From contig JBAOHV010000019.1 of assembly GCA_037045265.1 (NCBI GenBank), positions 124,001-188,000 of the forward strand: a stretch of DNA of 64,000 bases, given 5' to 3'. Positions 28,884-38,452 of the stretch are shown piece after piece; the first letter of the stretch is position 1; the number at the start of each line of letters is the position of its first letter. Origin of the DNA: JBAOHV01 sp037045265. Lineage in GTDB: Bacteria > Actinomycetota > Acidimicrobiia > Acidimicrobiales > Microtrichaceae. A program made the translations under genes and the position numbers. Under the pieces are notes generated by a model. That model worked only from the letters and a program-made list of their open reading frames with translations, was not told the origin of the DNA and made no database searches.

Positions 28884-29667
28884 TTGACCGAACGACTTCG
28901 CTTGGACCTGGACGGTCCGATAGCGACGATCACCAACGACAACGCCGAGCAGCACAACGCCTTCGACGACGAGATGGACCTGCGGCTCTTCGAGATCCTC
29001 TCGGAGCTCCGCAGCCGCCCCGACGTCAGGGTGGTCATCTGGCGGGGCGAGGGCCGAGTCGTTCTCGTCCGGGTCGCGACGTGCGCTCGATCGGGACCGC
29101 TCCGGACCGAGCTGTCGCCACCACGAGCTGATGCGCCGTGGGCACCGCGGCATCCAGCAGCTGTGGGAGATGGACCAGCCGGTGCTCGTCGCATGCAAGG
29201 GCTGGGTGCTGGGCGGATCCTTCCAGCGAGCGCTCCTGTGCGACGTCCGGGTCGCGGCCGAGGGAACACGGTTCCGCCTACCGGAGCTGACCCACGGAGT
29301 CATCCCCGACACCGGCGGAATCGCTGTCCTGCACCAGATGTGCGGTCCCGGCGTGGTCAGCGACATGGTCCTGACCGGGCGGGTCATGGAGGCCGACGAG
29401 GCGTTGCACCACGGCATCGTCAGTCGGGTCGTGGCGGTGGAGGAACTGGACGACACCGTGCGCACCATGGCGGAACAGATCGCCGCGTCCCCGGCGGTCA
29501 CCGTCAAGCTGGCGCGCCAGATCCTGCGTCACCTGTCGGTTCCCCAGATCCGGGCCTCGATGGACGACGAGATGATCTACCAGACGTTCCTCAACCGCAG
29601 CGACGACTTCGCCGAGTTCAAGGCCGCCCGCGCCGAGGAGCGCGAGCCCCACTACAGGGGGAGCTGA
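28884..29667 (+). CDS. Enoyl-CoA hydratase/isomerase (crotonase) family protein
   Basis: About 260 residues restored. Crotonase-fold enzymes bind acyl-CoA thioesters; this one probably hydrates or isomerises an enoyl-CoA. Visible parts are 'DLDGPIATITNDNAEQHNAF', the oxyanion-hole region 'VLVACKGWVLGGSFQRALLC' and 'RFRLPELTHGVIPDTGG'. The region 29060-29130 holds several frame breaks; dropping four single bases gives 'SFSSGRDVRSIGTAP' then 'TELSHHELMRRG'. The start is TTG at 28884 behind AGGGGGA. It ends four bases before the SDR start, suggesting a two-gene beta-oxidation unit. Confidence 0.82.
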
Positions 29668-29670
29668 CCG

Positions 29671-30564
29671 ATGTCCGATCACCGTGGACTCCCCCAGCCC
29701 ACCAGCCCCCGGATCGAGCGCTTTGCCGGAGGGGACCTTCGACGGGGTGACAGTCGTCGTCACCGGCGGCAGGCACCGGGCTCGGCAAGGCGATCGCGAC
29801 GGAGTTCGCCCGTCTCGGAGCCGACCTGGCGGTCCTGAGCCGCAAGCCCGAGCACCTCGAGGCTGCGCACCAGGCGCCTCGGGCGGGTTCGGCACCAAGG
29901 TCGAGGTCATCCAGTGCGACATCCGCGACGCGGAAGCGATCGCTTCGGCGTTCGATCGAATCGAGGCGACGCTCGGACCCGCCGGGGTCCTGGTCAACAA
30001 CGCGGCTGCCAACTTCCCGTCGCCGACCGAGGACCTGTCCCCCAACGCCTGGCGGACGGTCGTGGACATCACGCTCAACGGAACGTTCCTCATGTGTCGT
30101 GAGTACGGCCGACGCCTGATCGCTGCTGACCTGCCCGGCTCGATCGTCAACATCGGCGCGTCCTATGCCTGGACCGGCGGACCGGGCTTCGCTCACAGCT
30201 CCGCGGCCAAGGCCGGGGTGAAGAACCTGACCGAGACGCTGGCAGTCGAGTGGGGGCCGTACGGGATCCAGGTCAACTGCCTGGTGCCCGGCCTCATGCC
30301 CCACGAGGACATGACCGCCGACATCAAGGGGAACCTGGCGTCGCACGTCCGACAAGGACGTCTGCCAGCCGGCGCTGCGAGTCGGCCAGCGCCAGGAGCT
30401 GGGCTGGGCGGCGACGTTCCTGGCTTCGCCGTACGCACGGTTCATCAGCGGGCCACACCCTCGTCGTCGACGGCGCCAACTGGCAGCGCCGCAACCTGGT
30501 GTCACCACCGGTGGTCCCGATCCGCGAGCAGATGGGTCGTCCTCCGTTCGGCCAGGACGGCTAG
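29671..30564 (+). CDS. SDR family enzyme, 2,4-dienoyl-CoA reductase-like
   Basis: About 295 residues restored. The Rossmann start reads 'GVTVVVTGG' then, after dropping one A near 29770, 'GTGLGKAIATEFARLGADL'. 'LVNNAAANFPSP' and 'SIVNIGASYAW' follow. The usual YxxxK is replaced by 'HSSAAKAGV', with Ser-x3-Lys, as in 2,4-dienoyl-CoA reductases, which use another tyrosine. Further breaks lie near 29680, 29875 and 30350-30440. The ATG at 29671 follows GGGGGAG; a GTG at 29684 is the alternative. Pairing with a crotonase supports a role in oxidation of unsaturated acyl-CoAs. Confidence 0.78.
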
Positions 30565-30571
30565 GCGGACC

Positions 30572-32995
30572 TCAGACGAGGACGCCCTCGTCCTTCAGTT
30601 CTTCATCGACCACGTCGGTGGGGCCCTCGACGTTGATGTGGGGCAGGACCCGGTCGAGCCAACGCGGCAGCCACCAGTTGCGGACGCCCAGCAGCTCCAT
30701 CGTTGCCGGCACCAGCAGCATCCGTACGATCGTGGCGTCGAGCAGGACGGCGAACGCCAGACCGAACCCGAACAGCTTGATGACACGATCGTCCTCGAGC
30801 AGGAACGACCCGAACACGAACACCATGATCGCCGCGGCCGCGGTGATCACCCTGGCCGTCGCGGCCACTCCGTCGGCGACGGACTCGTGGGCGTCGCCGG
30901 TGCGACGCCCACTCCTCGCGGATCCTGGACAGCAGGAACACCTCGTAGTCCATGGACAACCCGAAGACGATCGCGAACAGCATCATCGGGATGAACGGCT
31001 CGATCGGCGCAGGCTCCACGCCGAAGACGTCCTTCAGCCATCCCCACTGGAAGATCGCCACCACCACGCCGTAGGCGGCACCGATCGACAACAGGTTCAT
31101 GACGACGGCCTTGAACGGCACGAGCAGCGACCTGAAGACCGTCATCAACAACAGGAACGACAACGACAGCACCACGCCGAAGAAGAGCAGCAGCCGCTGG
31201 GCCAGGTACTCGGAGAAGTCGACGGCGATGCCGACCTGGCCTGTGACCAGCACGTCGAGTCCCGTGCCGGCGGTCAGCTCCGGCAACACGTCCTCACGCA
31301 GACGGTGCACCAGATCCGTGGTCGCCTCGTCCTGGGGAGACGTGGTCGGCACCACGGTCCACAGGATCGCTCCCGAGGACTCCGGGTCTTCCATGTCGGC
31401 GGGCACCGGGGGCGAGACCGACGCGACACCGTCCACGTCGGCCAGCGCCCAGCTGATGTCCAAGAAGCGCTCCGACGATGCGAGGTCGGCACCTTCGGGC
31501 ACCTCGGAGACCAGGATCAGCTTGCCGTTCGATCCCGGCCCGAAACCGTCCGAGAGCAGGTCGTACGCCTGCCGGCCGGTGCTGTCCTCCGGGAAGTTCC
31601 CGGCATCCGAGAAGCCGAGACGCAGGCTGGTGAGCGGGATCGCGAGCACGAGCAGCACCAGCGACCGAGGCACCTGCGAGTGTCCACGGGTGTGCCTGCA
31701 CGAAGCGGCTCCACCGGTACGCCGAGGTCTCACGCAGCGGCTTCGGTGGTCGCCGGGTGACCTCCTTGCGCAGAGGGGCGACAGCGAAGCCGGCGATGAG
31801 CACAACGATTGCGAGAGGGAAGCCCACCTTGAGGGGGTCGATCGAAAGCCCCATACCGACCAGTCCAACCGACACCAGACCGCGGCGGCGATCAGTCCCC
31901 GCACCCGGGTCACCTCCAGGCGACGACCGGCGAAACCCAGGAGCGCGGGCAGCAGTGTCAACGAGGCGAGCATCGTCACCGTGACCACTGTCGCGGCCCC
32001 GATGCCCAGGCCCGACACGAAGGTGAGCCCCATCAGGAGCATCCCGAGCAACGAGATGACCACAGTTATCCCTGCGAAGGTGACTGCACGACCCGACGTG
32101 TCGATCGCGATGGCGACCGCCTCTTCCACGTCGTGGCCCGCGGCCAGTTGCTCCCGGTAGCGGGTGACGATGAAGAGCGCGTAGTCGATGCCGACGCCCG
32201 AGTCCGATCATCACGCCGAGGGTCGTCGCGAAGTCAGGCATCGCGTAGATGTTCGAGATGAGCATCAGCAGCATGCTGCCCACCCCGATGCCGGCCAGCG
32301 CCACCCCGATCGGCAGGCCCATCGCGAGAACCGATCCGAACGCCACGATCAGGATGATGATCGCGAACGCCAGACCGAGCATCTCGGACTCGGGCGCTTC
32401 GAACTCCCCGAACACATCACCGCCGTACTCGATACGCACCCCGTCGATCTCGGGGGCGTCGTCCATGATCTTCGTTCCGAGCTCCTGGATCTCGTCGAGA
32501 CCCTTCGACGCGGACACCTCGACCGTCGCGTAGGCCACCTTCCCGGCGAGATCTCCGTCGACCGAGATGCGCTCGTTCCCACCGGACAACTCCATCAGCG
32601 ACGCCACGTCCTCGCCGGCGCCGGTGATGAGCCACTGCGCGAGCGGTGAGCTCGGATCAGGGGTCTCGTCGACGAACGGGCTGGAGACGGTGACATCGTC
32701 GGTTTCCTCGACCCTGGCGAGGAAGTCGATCAGCGGCTCGCGCACCGCCGGGATCGTCGAAGCCGTCGTCGGACTCGATGACGATCGTGCCCTCGATCCC
32801 GGTTCCGATGCCGCCCATCTCACGCTCGAGGACGTCGAAGCCCTGCTTGGACTCCACCTCGGGCAGGTTCAGCTGTGTGCTGAAGTCCGATCCGACAGAA
32901 CCCGAGATGGCTCCTCCTGCCACCAGAAGCAGGACCCAGGCGACGACGACGATGCCGCGGCGACGAGCGCACCAGGCGCCCACTCGGTGGAACAT
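30572..32995 (-). CDS. MMPL/RND family transporter
   Basis: About 800 residues restored; an MMPL-type exporter with two similar halves, each one helix, a large outer domain and five helices. 'RRRGIVVVAWVLLLVAGG' starts the first half, and 'MLGLAFAIIILIVAFGSVLAM' and 'TFAGITVVISLLGMLLMGL' are its later helices. The second half repeats this ('FGLSMDYEVFLLSRIREEW', 'AAAAIMVFVFGSFLLEDDRV'). At least five frameshifts break it, including one near 32198 where dropping one base gives 'GLGVGIDYALFIVTRYREQL'. The ATG at 32995 follows GGAAGGA. Such pumps export lipids or drugs in actinobacteria; the cargo is unknown. It converges on the SDR gene. Confidence 0.87.
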
Positions 32996-33178
32996 TGGGG
33001 GGTCCTTCCCGTCGCCGTGGCTCAGCGACTGGGGCAGGCCGCCGGCGGACGACCGTCGAATGAGTCGGCGCTCAGTATCCATCCGAGAGGCTGTGGACCG
33101 CAATCGTCGGCAAGTGACTGTCGACACGGTCGATCAGCACGGTCGGCCGACATCTCCGGGAGGTGCCACGATCTTGTG

Positions 33179-33931
33179 ATGACCGCCGAGTCGAGCCACC
33201 TCTCCGTCGAAGACGTCGACGGGGTCCGCACGATCACCTGGACCCGTCCTGACGCGCTCGAACGCGATGTCCATCGAGATGTGGCACGGAACCCGCGACG
33301 CACTCGACAGCGCAGACGGCGACGGGATCCGAGCGATCGTGCTGACCGGTCAGGGGCGTGCATTCACCGTCGGCCAGGACCTGTCGGAGTTCGGCGACCC
33401 CCGCCACGGCGAACCCGACGGCGGGTTCAGGGGTCTCATGCGAGCCCTGGCGGAGGTGCCGGTACCGCTGATCGCGGCCGTCAACGGCATGGGTATCGGG
33501 TTCGGCCTGACCGTATTGCCCTGGTGCGAGCTCGTGCTGGTCGGCCCCGAGGCCCGCCTGAAAGCCCCCTTCGTCGGCCTGGGGGTCGTCACCGAGGCCG
33601 CCGCGAGCGTCAGCCTGCCCGAGATCATGGGCCCTCAGGTCGCTGCTCGGCACCTCCTGACCGGCGATTGGATCGATGCTGAAGCGGCGGTGAGCCACGG
33701 CCTGGCGCTCGAGGTCGTACCCGCTGAGGACCTGCTCGCCAGGGCGCAGCGCCTCGCGGCACCCTCGCCGACCAGCCCCCGATCGCACTGAGGGCGACCG
33801 TCGCCCTGATGAGGGAACGCCGCCGAGCTTCGTGGGGAGCGGCGGTCGAGCGCGAGTACGACGAGATGGCTCGACTGGCCGGCGGCGAGGAGAACATTGC
33901 CGCGATCACACGCTTCTTCGAGCGGGGCTGA
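33179..33931 (+). CDS. Enoyl-CoA hydratase/isomerase family protein
   Basis: A second crotonase, about 250 residues restored. It shows 'VRTITWTRPDAL' then, after dropping one G near 33263, 'NAMSIEMWHGTRDALD'; 'AFTVGQDLSEFG' and 'PLIAAVNGMGIGFGLTVLPWC' form the CoA and oxyanion sites. A second break near 33765 restores 'LADQPPIALRATVALMRERR'. The catalytic glutamates of true hydratases are not both obvious, so isomerase or another crotonase activity is possible. It is divergent from the MMPL gene, about 180 bases apart. A GTG three bases upstream is an alternative start. Confidence 0.82.
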
Positions 33932-34005
33932 CCCAGAGATCCAACGTCGCCGGCCGGGGCCGGGTACTCACCCACGCGCAGCGTTGCGACGACTTCGATG
34001 CCCGA

Positions 34006-34344
34006 TCACTCGACAGCAGCGTCGCGTGGCAGCGAGGGAGCACTACGAGCACCCGCTGTGCGCCGGATCTCGGCGTACTCGGGGCGCGCGTCCATGAACT
34101 CGGCCACGTACCAGCACGTCGGGACCACGACCCGACCCGAGGAGCGGACATCGTCCAGTGCCCTTTCGACGAGCATCGCTGCCAGCCCTTCCCTGCGCCG
34201 CGCCGGTTCGACGTACGTGTGGTGCATCACCAACCGTTCGCCGTGGTCGCCTTCGACCCGGTACTCGATGAACGCGACCGTCCTCCCGCTGTCACGCAAC
34301 TCGTAGCGGCTTGCCTCTTCGTCGTGCCGGAGATCCAGGTCCAT
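34006..34344 (-). CDS. GNAT family N-acetyltransferase (YjdJ/Gtn-like)
   Basis: A 112-residue single-domain acetyltransferase of the small type: 'YELRDSGRTVAFIEYRV', 'LVMHHTYVEPARRREGLAAM' (acetyl-CoA loop near R-x-x-G-x-A) and 'VVVPTCWYVAEFMDARPEY'. The frame is intact. The family lacks the full N-terminal strand set of larger GNATs and its substrates are mostly unknown. It is divergent from the VOC gene with about 35 bases between. Confidence 0.82.
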   Translation of the reverse strand: MDLDLRHDEEASRYELRDSGRTVAFIEYRVEGDHGERLVMHHTYVEPARRREGLAAMLVERALDDVRSSGRVVVPTCWYVAEFMDARPEYAEIRRTAGARSAPSLPRDAAVE

Positions 34345-34379
34345 GATGTGTATCTACATGCAACAGCAGGGAGCATGCC

Positions 34380-34847
34380 GTGAAAGATGATCCGACGCCT
34401 CAGGGCCTCCAGACCGTGACCGTCTCGCTGACGGTGACCCCATGCGCGGAGGCGATCGACTTCTACGTCCGCGGATTCGGCGCAGAGGAGATCGAACCCC
34501 GCATGACCGGCCCCGATGGGCTCGTGGCGCACGCGGAGATGCGGATCGGCGACTCGGTCGTCATGCTCGGCGACGAATGGCCCGACGGCCCGACGCTGTC
34601 GCCTCGCTCGCTCGGAGGTTCAACCGCAGCGGTCTTCCTGTACGTCGACGACGTCGACTCGATCTGGGAGCGTGCGCTGGCAGCGGGCGCCGAGGTCGTG
34701 TTTCCCCTCGAGATGCAGTTCTACGGCGACAAGGGCGGCCGTGTTCGCGATCCTTTCGGCCACACCTGGGGCCTGGCGCAACACGTCGAGGATGTGAGCC
34801 CAGAGGAGATGGAGAAGCGGATGGCCGCGTTCTACCGGGAGACCTGA
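34380..34847 (+). CDS. VOC family protein, PhnB-like
   Basis: A 155-residue protein like PhnB/glyoxalase-type VOC proteins: 'VSLTVTPCAEAIDFYVRGFG', 'AEMRIGDSVVMLGDEWPD', 'FLYVDDVDSIWERALAAGAE' and 'FYGDKGGRVRDPFGHTWGLA'. The initiator is GTG at 34380. The usual metal ligands at the first strand are absent (Ser/Thr there), so it may not be a metal enzyme. The frame is intact. Function unknown. Confidence 0.83.
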   Translation: MKDDPTPQGLQTVTVSLTVTPCAEAIDFYVRGFGAEEIEPRMTGPDGLVAHAEMRIGDSVVMLGDEWPDGPTLSPRSLGGSTAAVFLYVDDVDSIWERALAAGAEVVFPLEMQFYGDKGGRVRDPFGHTWGLAQHVEDVSPEEMEKRMAAFYRET

Positions 34848-34910
34848 CCCGACGCGGCGCTGTTACGCTCGGCCGCCGGACGCACCATCTCGCACCCGGG
34901 GGACCCCTCC

Positions 34911-35625
34911 ATGACCACCACTGAAGCTGCCGAATCGTCGCACTGGGGAAAGATCGACGGGGTGTCGATCGACTTCCCGATGGTGGTCGACGAGATGCAC
35001 CAGCTGACGCTTACCTACACGGTGGATCTCGCGGCCGCCCGGGCGCTGTTGCCCGGCGACGCGTTCGAGGTCCTGGAGGTGGCGCCGGGCTCCACGTCTG
35101 CTCATCGTCGCTCTGGTCGACTACGTGGAGAACCCGTGGGGTGACTACAACGAGATCAACCTCGGCCTGCTCGCGCATCCTGTCGACCAACCTGAGCGGA
35201 TCGGGGCGTTCGTCTGGCGCATGCCGGTGAACCAGGAGTTCACCAAGCGGGCCGGCAACGAGGTGCTCGGCCTGCCCAAGACCGTCGAGGACCTGACCTA
35301 CGAGTACGGCGACGACGCGGTCACCGTGCACATGGCCCAGGACGGTGTCGGGGTCATGACTGTCCGCTTCCCCCGCCATCTGAGCAGCGACCCCGCGACA
35401 GTCACCGAGGCGGTCACCTGGTCCTACATCGAGGGTACGCCCACCGAGCTTCCGCTCGTCATCGAGGTCGGAGCCGCGATGATCGACCCCGCACAGATCG
35501 AGGTGTCTCTCGGCGCCGGGCCGATCGCGGACGAGCTGCGCTCGCTCGGGCTTCCCAAGGCACCCGACCTGGCGATGTACGGAGAAGGTCTCAGCGGTAC
35601 CTTCCAGCGGCCCCGCCCAGTCTGA
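34911..35625 (+). CDS. Acetoacetate decarboxylase family protein
   Basis: About 237 residues restored. The family includes acetoacetate decarboxylase and related enzymes that act through a lysine Schiff base. 'LPGDAFEVLEVAPG' is followed, after dropping one T near 35098, by 'STLLIVALVDYVENPWGDYN'. The active-site region is 'AGNEVLGLPKTVED'; the first lysine of the usual PKK pair is kept and the second is Thr, so the Schiff base is possible but its tuning differs. Decarboxylation of acetoacetate itself is not assured. The gene ends six bases before engB. Confidence 0.78.
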
Positions 35626-35631
35626 ACCAGC

Positions 35632-36237
35632 GTGTCTGCACCGCTCCGACTCGACTTCATCCAGTCGGCGACACAACTCGACCAGCTGCCGCCGAGTGCG
35701 GCAGAGGTCGCCTTCGTAGGACGGTCCAACGTCGGCAAGTCGTCGCTACTCAACGCGCTCGGCGGACGCAAGGGTCTGGCACACGTGTCCAAGACGCCTG
35801 GACGCACCCAGCTGCTCAACGTCTTCTCGGTCGGCGCTGCCCGCAAGGACGGCTCCCCAGGCCCGACGCTCATGGACTGCCCCGGGTACGGCTATGCAGC
35901 CACGTCAAGGTCGGTGCGCGAGTCGTGGGGACCGATGATCGAGCGATACCTGATCGGGCGCGATGCCCTGGTCATGGTCATGGTCCTCGTCGACGGCGAG
36001 GTCGGCCCCACCAAACTCGACCTGCAGATGCTCGACTGGCTGCGGGCCCACACGCTGCCCCACACCGTGATCGCCACCAAGCACGACAAGGTCAAGTCGT
36101 CCAGGCGCCAGAAGCGCAAGCGTGAGCTCGCCGAGGCGTGCCAGCTCGAGCCCGGCGACGTCGTCTGGGTGAGCGCCGCCAAGGGCGTCAACATCGACTT
36201 CCTGCGCGGCCTGGTCCGCACCTGGCTCGAGATCTGA
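35632..36237 (+). CDS. engB: Ribosome biogenesis GTPase EngB/YsxC
   Basis: A 201-residue TRAFAC GTPase required for large ribosomal subunit assembly. G1 is 'GRSNVGKSSLLNAL', G2 'SKTPGRTQLLN', G3 'DCPGYGYA', G4 'TKHDK' and G5 'VSAAKG'. The start is GTG at 35632. The frame is intact and the length is typical. It lies tightly behind the acetoacetate decarboxylase-like gene, probably by chance of packing rather than function, and converges on the acyl-CoA dehydrogenase gene. Confidence 0.96.
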   Translation: MSAPLRLDFIQSATQLDQLPPSAAEVAFVGRSNVGKSSLLNALGGRKGLAHVSKTPGRTQLLNVFSVGAARKDGSPGPTLMDCPGYGYAATSRSVRESWGPMIERYLIGRDALVMVMVLVDGEVGPTKLDLQMLDWLRAHTLPHTVIATKHDKVKSSRRQKRKRELAEACQLEPGDVVWVSAAKGVNIDFLRGLVRTWLEI

Positions 36238-36247
36238 GCTCACGGGA

Positions 36248-37477
36248 TCAGATCGGCAGGTCGCCGGTGGCGCGGCGTGTGGAACCGGTGTCGCGGTAGG
36301 CGGCGATCGTTCGCTGGGCGATCCGCATCTGGTGGACCTCGTCGGCTCCGTCGGCGAAACGTGCCCAGCGAGCGTGCTGGAACATGTGCGCCAGGGGGGT
36401 GTCGGTCGAGTAGCCGAGCGCTCCGTGGACCTGGATCGACCGGTCGATCACCCGACCGAGCATGTTGGCCACGAAGTGCTTGGCCATCGAGACCTCGCTC
36501 TTGAAGTCGAGGCCCTGGTCGATCCGGTACGCAGCGTGCAGCACCATCAACTTCGCCTGGTACAGCTCCATGGTCGAGTCAGCGATCATCCACTGGATGC
36601 CCTGCTTCTCGGCCAGGACCGACCCGTGGGCGTACCGGTTGAGCGAGCGGTCGACCATCATGTCGAGCGCCGTCTCGGCCTGGGCGATCCAGCGCATGCA
36701 GTGAGCCAGGCGGGCCGGACCCAGCCTGTACTGCCCGAGCACGTGGCCCTGACCGCGCCCCCCGAGCATGTTCGCGGCCGGCACCCGGAGATCTTCGATG
36801 ACGATCTCGGAGTGCCCCGTGCCCCCGTGCATCGTCTCGATCTCGCGCACCCGGTTCCACCCCTCCGACGGTATGCCGACCAGGAACGCCGTGTTGGCCG
36901 CCTGGGGCATGTCGGGGTCGTCCTCGGTGCGGGCGATCAGGATCGCGAAGCTGGCCCTACGGGCGTTCGAGATGAACCACTTGTGACCGTTGATGACCCA
37001 TTCGTCTCCGTCCTGGATCGCGGTGGTCCTGATCAGCGTCGGGTCCGATCCCGCCACCTCGGGTTCGGTCATCGCGAAGCAGCTCATCTGGATGCCCTCG
37101 CACAGCGGGCGCAGGTAGCGCTCCTTCTGGTCGTCGGTCGCCCAGTGCAACAGCGTGTGCATGTTGCCCTCGTCGGGCGCCTGGCAGTTCATGATGAACG
37201 GTCCGTAGTAGGTCTTGGCGGCCTCGGCCTGGACCATCGCCAGCTCCACGTGACCCAGACCCATGCCACCCCACTCGACCGGCATGTGAGGTAGCCAGAG
37301 CCCCTCCTCCTGTGCCTGACGACGCATGTCCAACAAGATCCGCACGTACTCGTCGCGCTCGATCTCGTCCGGGTCGCCGATCCGGGCTTCTCCAGGTTTC
37401 ACCACCTCCTCGATGAAGGTCCTGACCCGCAGGCGGATCTGCTCCAGCTCGGGACCGAAGGTGAAGTCGATCGACAT
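36248..37477 (-). CDS. Acyl-CoA dehydrogenase
   Basis: A 409-residue FAD enzyme that introduces the alpha-beta double bond in acyl-CoA. 'MSCFAMTEPEVAGSDPT' and 'WVINGHKWFISNARRASFA' are the substrate and FAD regions, and 'VHGALGYSTDTPLAHMFQHAR' is the C-terminal signature area. The frame is intact. It belongs to the longer-chain/CaiA-ACAD11-like type with a long N-terminal helix. It stands 37 bases upstream of the PPK2 gene's stop. The catalytic glutamate position is plausibly in 'ADGADEVHQMRIAQ'. Confidence 0.93.
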   Translation of the reverse strand: MSIDFTFGPELEQIRLRVRTFIEEVVKPGEARIGDPDEIERDEYVRILLDMRRQAQEEGLWLPHMPVEWGGMGLGHVELAMVQAEAAKTYYGPFIMNCQAPDEGNMHTLLHWATDDQKERYLRPLCEGIQMSCFAMTEPEVAGSDPTLIRTTAIQDGDEWVINGHKWFISNARRASFAILIARTEDDPDMPQAANTAFLVGIPSEGWNRVREIETMHGGTGHSEIVIEDLRVPAANMLGGRGQGHVLGQYRLGPARLAHCMRWIAQAETALDMMVDRSLNRYAHGSVLAEKQGIQWMIADSTMELYQAKLMVLHAAYRIDQGLDFKSEVSMAKHFVANMLGRVIDRSIQVHGALGYSTDTPLAHMFQHARWARFADGADEVHQMRIAQRTIAAYRDTGSTRRATGDLPI

Positions 37478-37513
37478 TTTCGAGGTGCCTCCCTGATGGA
37501 CGGACTCGGGAAC

Positions 37514-38368
37514 TCAGTAGAGCTCTGGCACGAAGGTCTGGTGGTCCTTCGGGGGGCGCATGTGACGGCCGCTCGAGACCGGGCGCGGTCCGAGCTCGGG
37601 GGGCGCCGGCACGACGTCCTCGTAGGGGATCTGCGACAGCAGGTGGCTGATGCAGTTGAGCCGGGCGCTCCGCTTGTCCTCTCCGTCGACCACCCACCAC
37701 GGGCTCCGACGCGTGTCGGTGTAGGCGAACATCTCGTCCTTGGCGAAGGAGTACTCCTCCCACCGGGCCCGCGACTCCAGGTCCATGGGCGAGAGCTTCC
37801 ATCGCTTCGCCGGATTGTCCATGCGCGCAGCGAAGCGGCGTTCCTGTTCCTGGTCGCTGATCGAGAACCAGTACTTGACCAGGATGATTCCGGAGCGCTG
37901 CAGCATCGATTCGAACTTCGGACAGGACCGCATGAACTCGTCGACCTCGGCCTCGGTGGCGAATCCCATCACGCGTTCCACCCCGGCACGGTTGTACCAG
38001 GAGCGATCGAACAGGACGATCTCCCCCGCGGCCGGCAGCTCCTGCACGTAGCGCTGGAAGTACCACTGGGTTCGTTCCCGGTCGCTCGGCGCGGCCAGCG
38101 CGACCACACGGAGCACCCTGGGGTTGGTCGCCTCGGTGATCCGGGTGATCGCGCCACCCTTGCCGGCGGCGTCTCGGCCCTCGAAGAGGACCACGACCTT
38201 GAGCCCCTGCGACTTCACCCACTCCTGGAGCTTGACCAGCTCGATCTGGAGCCGTTCGAGCTCGGCTTCGTACACCTCGCGCCGCAGTCTGCCCGAACTG
38301 CTGTAGCACTCCGGGCCGAAGACCTTCGCCGTCACCGCACCGCTGCCTTCGTGCTCCTCATCAGACAT
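37514..38368 (-). CDS. ppk2: Polyphosphate kinase 2
   Basis: A 284-residue PPK2 that transfers phosphate between polyphosphate and nucleotides. Walker A is 'GRDAAGKGGAITRI', Walker B is 'IVLFDRSWYNRAGVERVMGF', and the lid follows with 'EQERRFAARMDNPAKRWKLS'. The length fits a single-domain class I enzyme (mainly ADP/GDP phosphorylation). The frame is intact. It is followed on the same strand by the acyl-CoA dehydrogenase and preceded by glutamine synthetase, which may reflect control of energy and nitrogen together; that is only a suggestion. Confidence 0.94.
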   Translation of the reverse strand: MSDEEHEGSGAVTAKVFGPECYSSSGRLRREVYEAELERLQIELVKLQEWVKSQGLKVVVLFEGRDAAGKGGAITRITEATNPRVLRVVALAAPSDRERTQWYFQRYVQELPAAGEIVLFDRSWYNRAGVERVMGFATEAEVDEFMRSCPKFESMLQRSGIILVKYWFSISDQEQERRFAARMDNPAKRWKLSPMDLESRARWEEYSFAKDEMFAYTDTRRSPWWVVDGEDKRSARLNCISHLLSQIPYEDVVPAPPELGPRPVSSGRHMRPPKDHQTFVPELY

Positions 38369-38452
38369 GTAGTCCCCTCCTTCGGCCGGCTCTCACCGCC
38401 GTGGCCGCGGTGACCACTGTGGCCACCGCGCCCGCTCCTACACCAACCGCGG

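Noticed and set aside
28884..28894. TTGACCGAACG identical to one half of the 6009-6024 operator
   Set aside because: The second arm is missing (ACTTCGC follows) and the sequence is the first codons of the crotonase gene.
36957..38309. Long minus-strand frame across acyl-CoA dehydrogenase and PPK2
   Set aside because: It is a GC-bias shadow; the protein is low-complexity Arg/Gly/Ala-rich and both real genes lie in other frames.
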